The translations under genes and the position numbers were made by a program. From Candidatus Aenigmatarchaeota archaeon (GTDB taxonomy: Archaea > Aenigmatarchaeota > Aenigmatarchaeia > GW2011-AR5): DNA of 12,906 nt. Location: NCBI GenBank assembly GCA_016202845.1, contig JACQNW010000051.1, positions 1 to 12,906 on the forward strand, in the 5' to 3' direction. Under the pieces are notes generated by a model. That model worked only from the letters and a program-made list of their open reading frames with translations, searched no databases and had not been told where the DNA came from. Of this stretch, positions 11,948 to 12,906 are shown one piece after another. Every line of letters starts with the position of its first letter. Within the stretch, counting starts at the first letter, position 1.

Positions 11948-12196
11948 TTACTCTGCTTCTACTTCGATTTCGCCTTCATCGCCATGGTCAAGCTGAGGGT
12001 CTATATTGTTTTCCTCGTCCTGGACCCAGACTTCGCGATACATATTAACAGTCACATTGGCTTCTGCGTACATTGATTCGCATATGTCAAACACAAGGAA
12101 CTTAACTTCTTTTCCCATGTACCTCTGTTTGATTACTCTTTCTTTAATCTTTACTACTTTTGTCGTAACAACCACCTTTTTGCTTGATATGACCAT
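11948..12196 (-). CDS. Unknown small protein with acidic tail
   Basis: 82 residues. The first part is Val/Lys-rich and strand-like (MVISSKKVVVTTKVVKIKER), the middle contains EVKFLVFDICESMYAEANVT and VNMYREVWVQDE, and the tail is strongly acidic (HGDEGEIEVEAE). There is no membrane segment or metal motif; family not recognised. GAGGTGGTG lies just before ATG 12196 and is a good Shine-Dalgarno, so unlike most neighbours this gene seems to have a leader. It lies upstream of the tRNA on the same strand, with its own stop (TAA) 30 bp before the tRNA box A. Confidence 0.65.
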   Translation of the reverse strand: MVISSKKVVVTTKVVKIKERVIKQRYMGKEVKFLVFDICESMYAEANVTVNMYREVWVQDEENNIDPQLDHGDEGEIEVEAE

Positions 12197-12787
12197 TTCA
12201 CCACCTCATGAGCGAAAAACTTAGGTTTTTCTTCTCATCCACTTCTTTTCCTGATGGAACAATGATAATTATATCAAAATTCCATTCAATTATAAAGGAA
12301 ATTGGCAGGCGATTTTCATAAACACACGATTCAAGGACAGAATCAAGGACTCACGCCTTACGCGTCATAACCTTGCTTCGATCTTTCTTTGGGGGTTATA
12401 ATTATGAGGATGAAGCAATCTTTGTGTCGGTTTCTTTGCTCCTTCTGAGTGAACAGACGCCTCTGGCGTCAATCACTTATAACCTTATGCGTGCACTTTC
12501 TTTCGCCTACCAATCCAAAGCCGAAAACGCTCCTACCGTCTCGGCGTGAAGACTCCATACTGCACGCTGCATATAAAATATGCCCTACAATTTTTGGAAT
12601 TGTAGGATGTCGGTTTAAGCGACATTGGTGCAATACCCTACTCTTTTTGGTTGAACGTTGTTTGTGTCGTTCAGTTCGGATTTCGCTAAGCCAGATCACT
12701 ATTATTTGCATTTTCCTGAGATTTTTCTCTTTGATATATGTTTTTTGAAACATACATCGTGAAATCGTATTCGACTAAATCGAATAC
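12197..12787. other. Gene-poor region with many short hairpins
   Basis: No frame here reads like protein; the longest open frames on both strands have unnatural composition. It contains GACGCC-TCT-GGCGTC (12456-12470), a 9-bp hairpin CCTACAATT/AATTGTAGG (12584-12606), ATGTTT/AAACAT near 12737-12752, near-direct repeats of GATTCAAGGAC and GAATCAAGGAC (about 12329-12350), and repeated GGTTATAA-like words. I looked for RNase P RNA, SRP RNA and 5S rRNA signatures and saw none. A structured RNA on the minus strand is possible but unproven. Confidence 0.4.
12767..12787. promoter_or_regulatory. Operator-like inverted repeat beside a TATA box
   Basis: GTATTCGA and TCGAATAC (8-bp arms) flank CTAAA and end one base before the TATA box at 12788-12795. 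The position, immediately upstream of a strong box A where BRE and regulators bind, suggests control of the plus-strand transcript. Confidence 0.5.
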
Positions 12788-12795
12788 TTTATATA
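12788..12795 (+). promoter_or_regulatory. Consensus box A at the window end
   Basis: TTTATATA matches the archaeal consensus and predicts a plus-strand start near 12818. No ORF follows before the window ends. Confidence 0.5.
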
Positions 12796-12814
12796 TGTCA
12801 TGTAACTACTTTTC

Positions 12815-12895
12815 TATAGAAAAAGCATTTCCCCCGAAATGTATAATTCTAAATTTCAGCTTTTTACCAGAAAGCTGAAATTTACTTTTTTTATT
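12815..12895 (+). ncRNA. Candidate small RNA with two hairpins
   Basis: Between the predicted start near 12818 and the T-tract there is a hairpin CATTTC-CCCC-GAAATG (12826-12841), then a 13-bp hairpin, and no ORF. Promoter, structure and terminator together would make an RNA of about 75 nt. It resembles no family that I can name. The call is inference from layout only; the segment could instead be the leader of a gene beyond the window. Confidence 0.3.
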
Positions 12896-12899
12896 ATTT
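12851..12899 (+). terminator. Intrinsic-type terminator: 13-bp hairpin plus T-tract
   Basis: AAATTTCAGCTTT (12851-12863) and AAAGCTGAAATTT (12871-12883) pair perfectly around the loop TTACCAG, followed by AC and a T-rich run (from about 12886 to 12899). Archaeal polymerase stops at T-tracts, so a plus-strand transcript should end here. Confidence 0.6.
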
Positions 12900-12906
12900 T
12901 AATAAA

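Noticed and set aside
12449..12753. Open frames of about 95-100 codons on both strands
   Set aside because: Composition is unlike protein, with no hydrophobic core pattern or motif and no promoter or ribosome site in place; likely chance openness.
12230..12780. RNase P RNA, SRP RNA or 5S rRNA
   Set aside because: I looked for the conserved GAGGAAAGUC-type and SRP helix 8 motifs on both strands and found only weak resemblance (CAGAAGGAGCA).
1..12906. CRISPR array or complete insertion sequence
   Set aside because: No regularly spaced direct repeats and no transposase or integrase motifs were seen on either strand.

Overview
The window looks like a piece of an AT-rich archaeal chromosome, probably from a small-genome DPANN-type lineage; the lineage is inference. 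It carries ribosomal protein eL40, a replication factor C small subunit, an AK6/Fap7-type adenylate kinase and an elongator tRNA-Met(CAU) interrupted by introns with bulge-helix type splice sites. Many start codons lie about 24-30 nt from the centre of a TATA-like box A, as expected for leaderless archaeal transcripts, and several genes are short or degraded.

Layout. 1-457: end of an unknown gene, then a small HExxH metallopeptidase (+). 548-1616 (-): apparent operon of eL40, a small unknown protein, a double CxxC zinc-ribbon protein and a further ORF whose start is one base out of frame. 1833-2138 (-): ORF with one in-frame TAG. 2169-2990 (-): HtpX protease. 3075-4601: adenylate kinase (-) and aldo/keto reductase (+), diverging from one palindromic TATA box. 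4656-5377 (+): a gene split by a -1 frameshift at a run of seven A. 5404-7068: a decay zone with remnants of a HEPN-MNT pair, a C-terminal fragment resembling VOC/YecM-like proteins, and a gamma-carbonic-anhydrase-like gene with an internal deletion. Among them are an apparently intact GNAT acetyltransferase and a small membrane protein. 7099-8949 (-): a large secreted transglutaminase-like protein. 9019-10071 (+): RfcS. 10142-10621 (-): a second GNAT. 10711-11559 (-): HicA, HicB and an unknown 95-aa protein. 11589-11854 (-): tRNA-Met with one intron in the D-loop and one at 37/38. 11948-12196 (-): small acidic protein. 12197-12906: no credible protein gene, but many hairpins, a strong TATA box with an operator-like palindrome, and a hairpin plus T-tract at the far end.

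The most unusual points are the doubly interrupted tRNA-Met, whose anticodon intron carries a 12-nt complement of the spliced anticodon arm; a 12-bp copy of the tRNA 3' end on the far side of hicBA, in the geometry of a tRNA-targeted insertion; the A7 frameshift; and recurring short palindromes. No CRISPR array, complete transposon or integrase gene is visible. The number of single-base lesions could mean real gene decay or sequence/assembly error, and raw reads would be needed to separate these.
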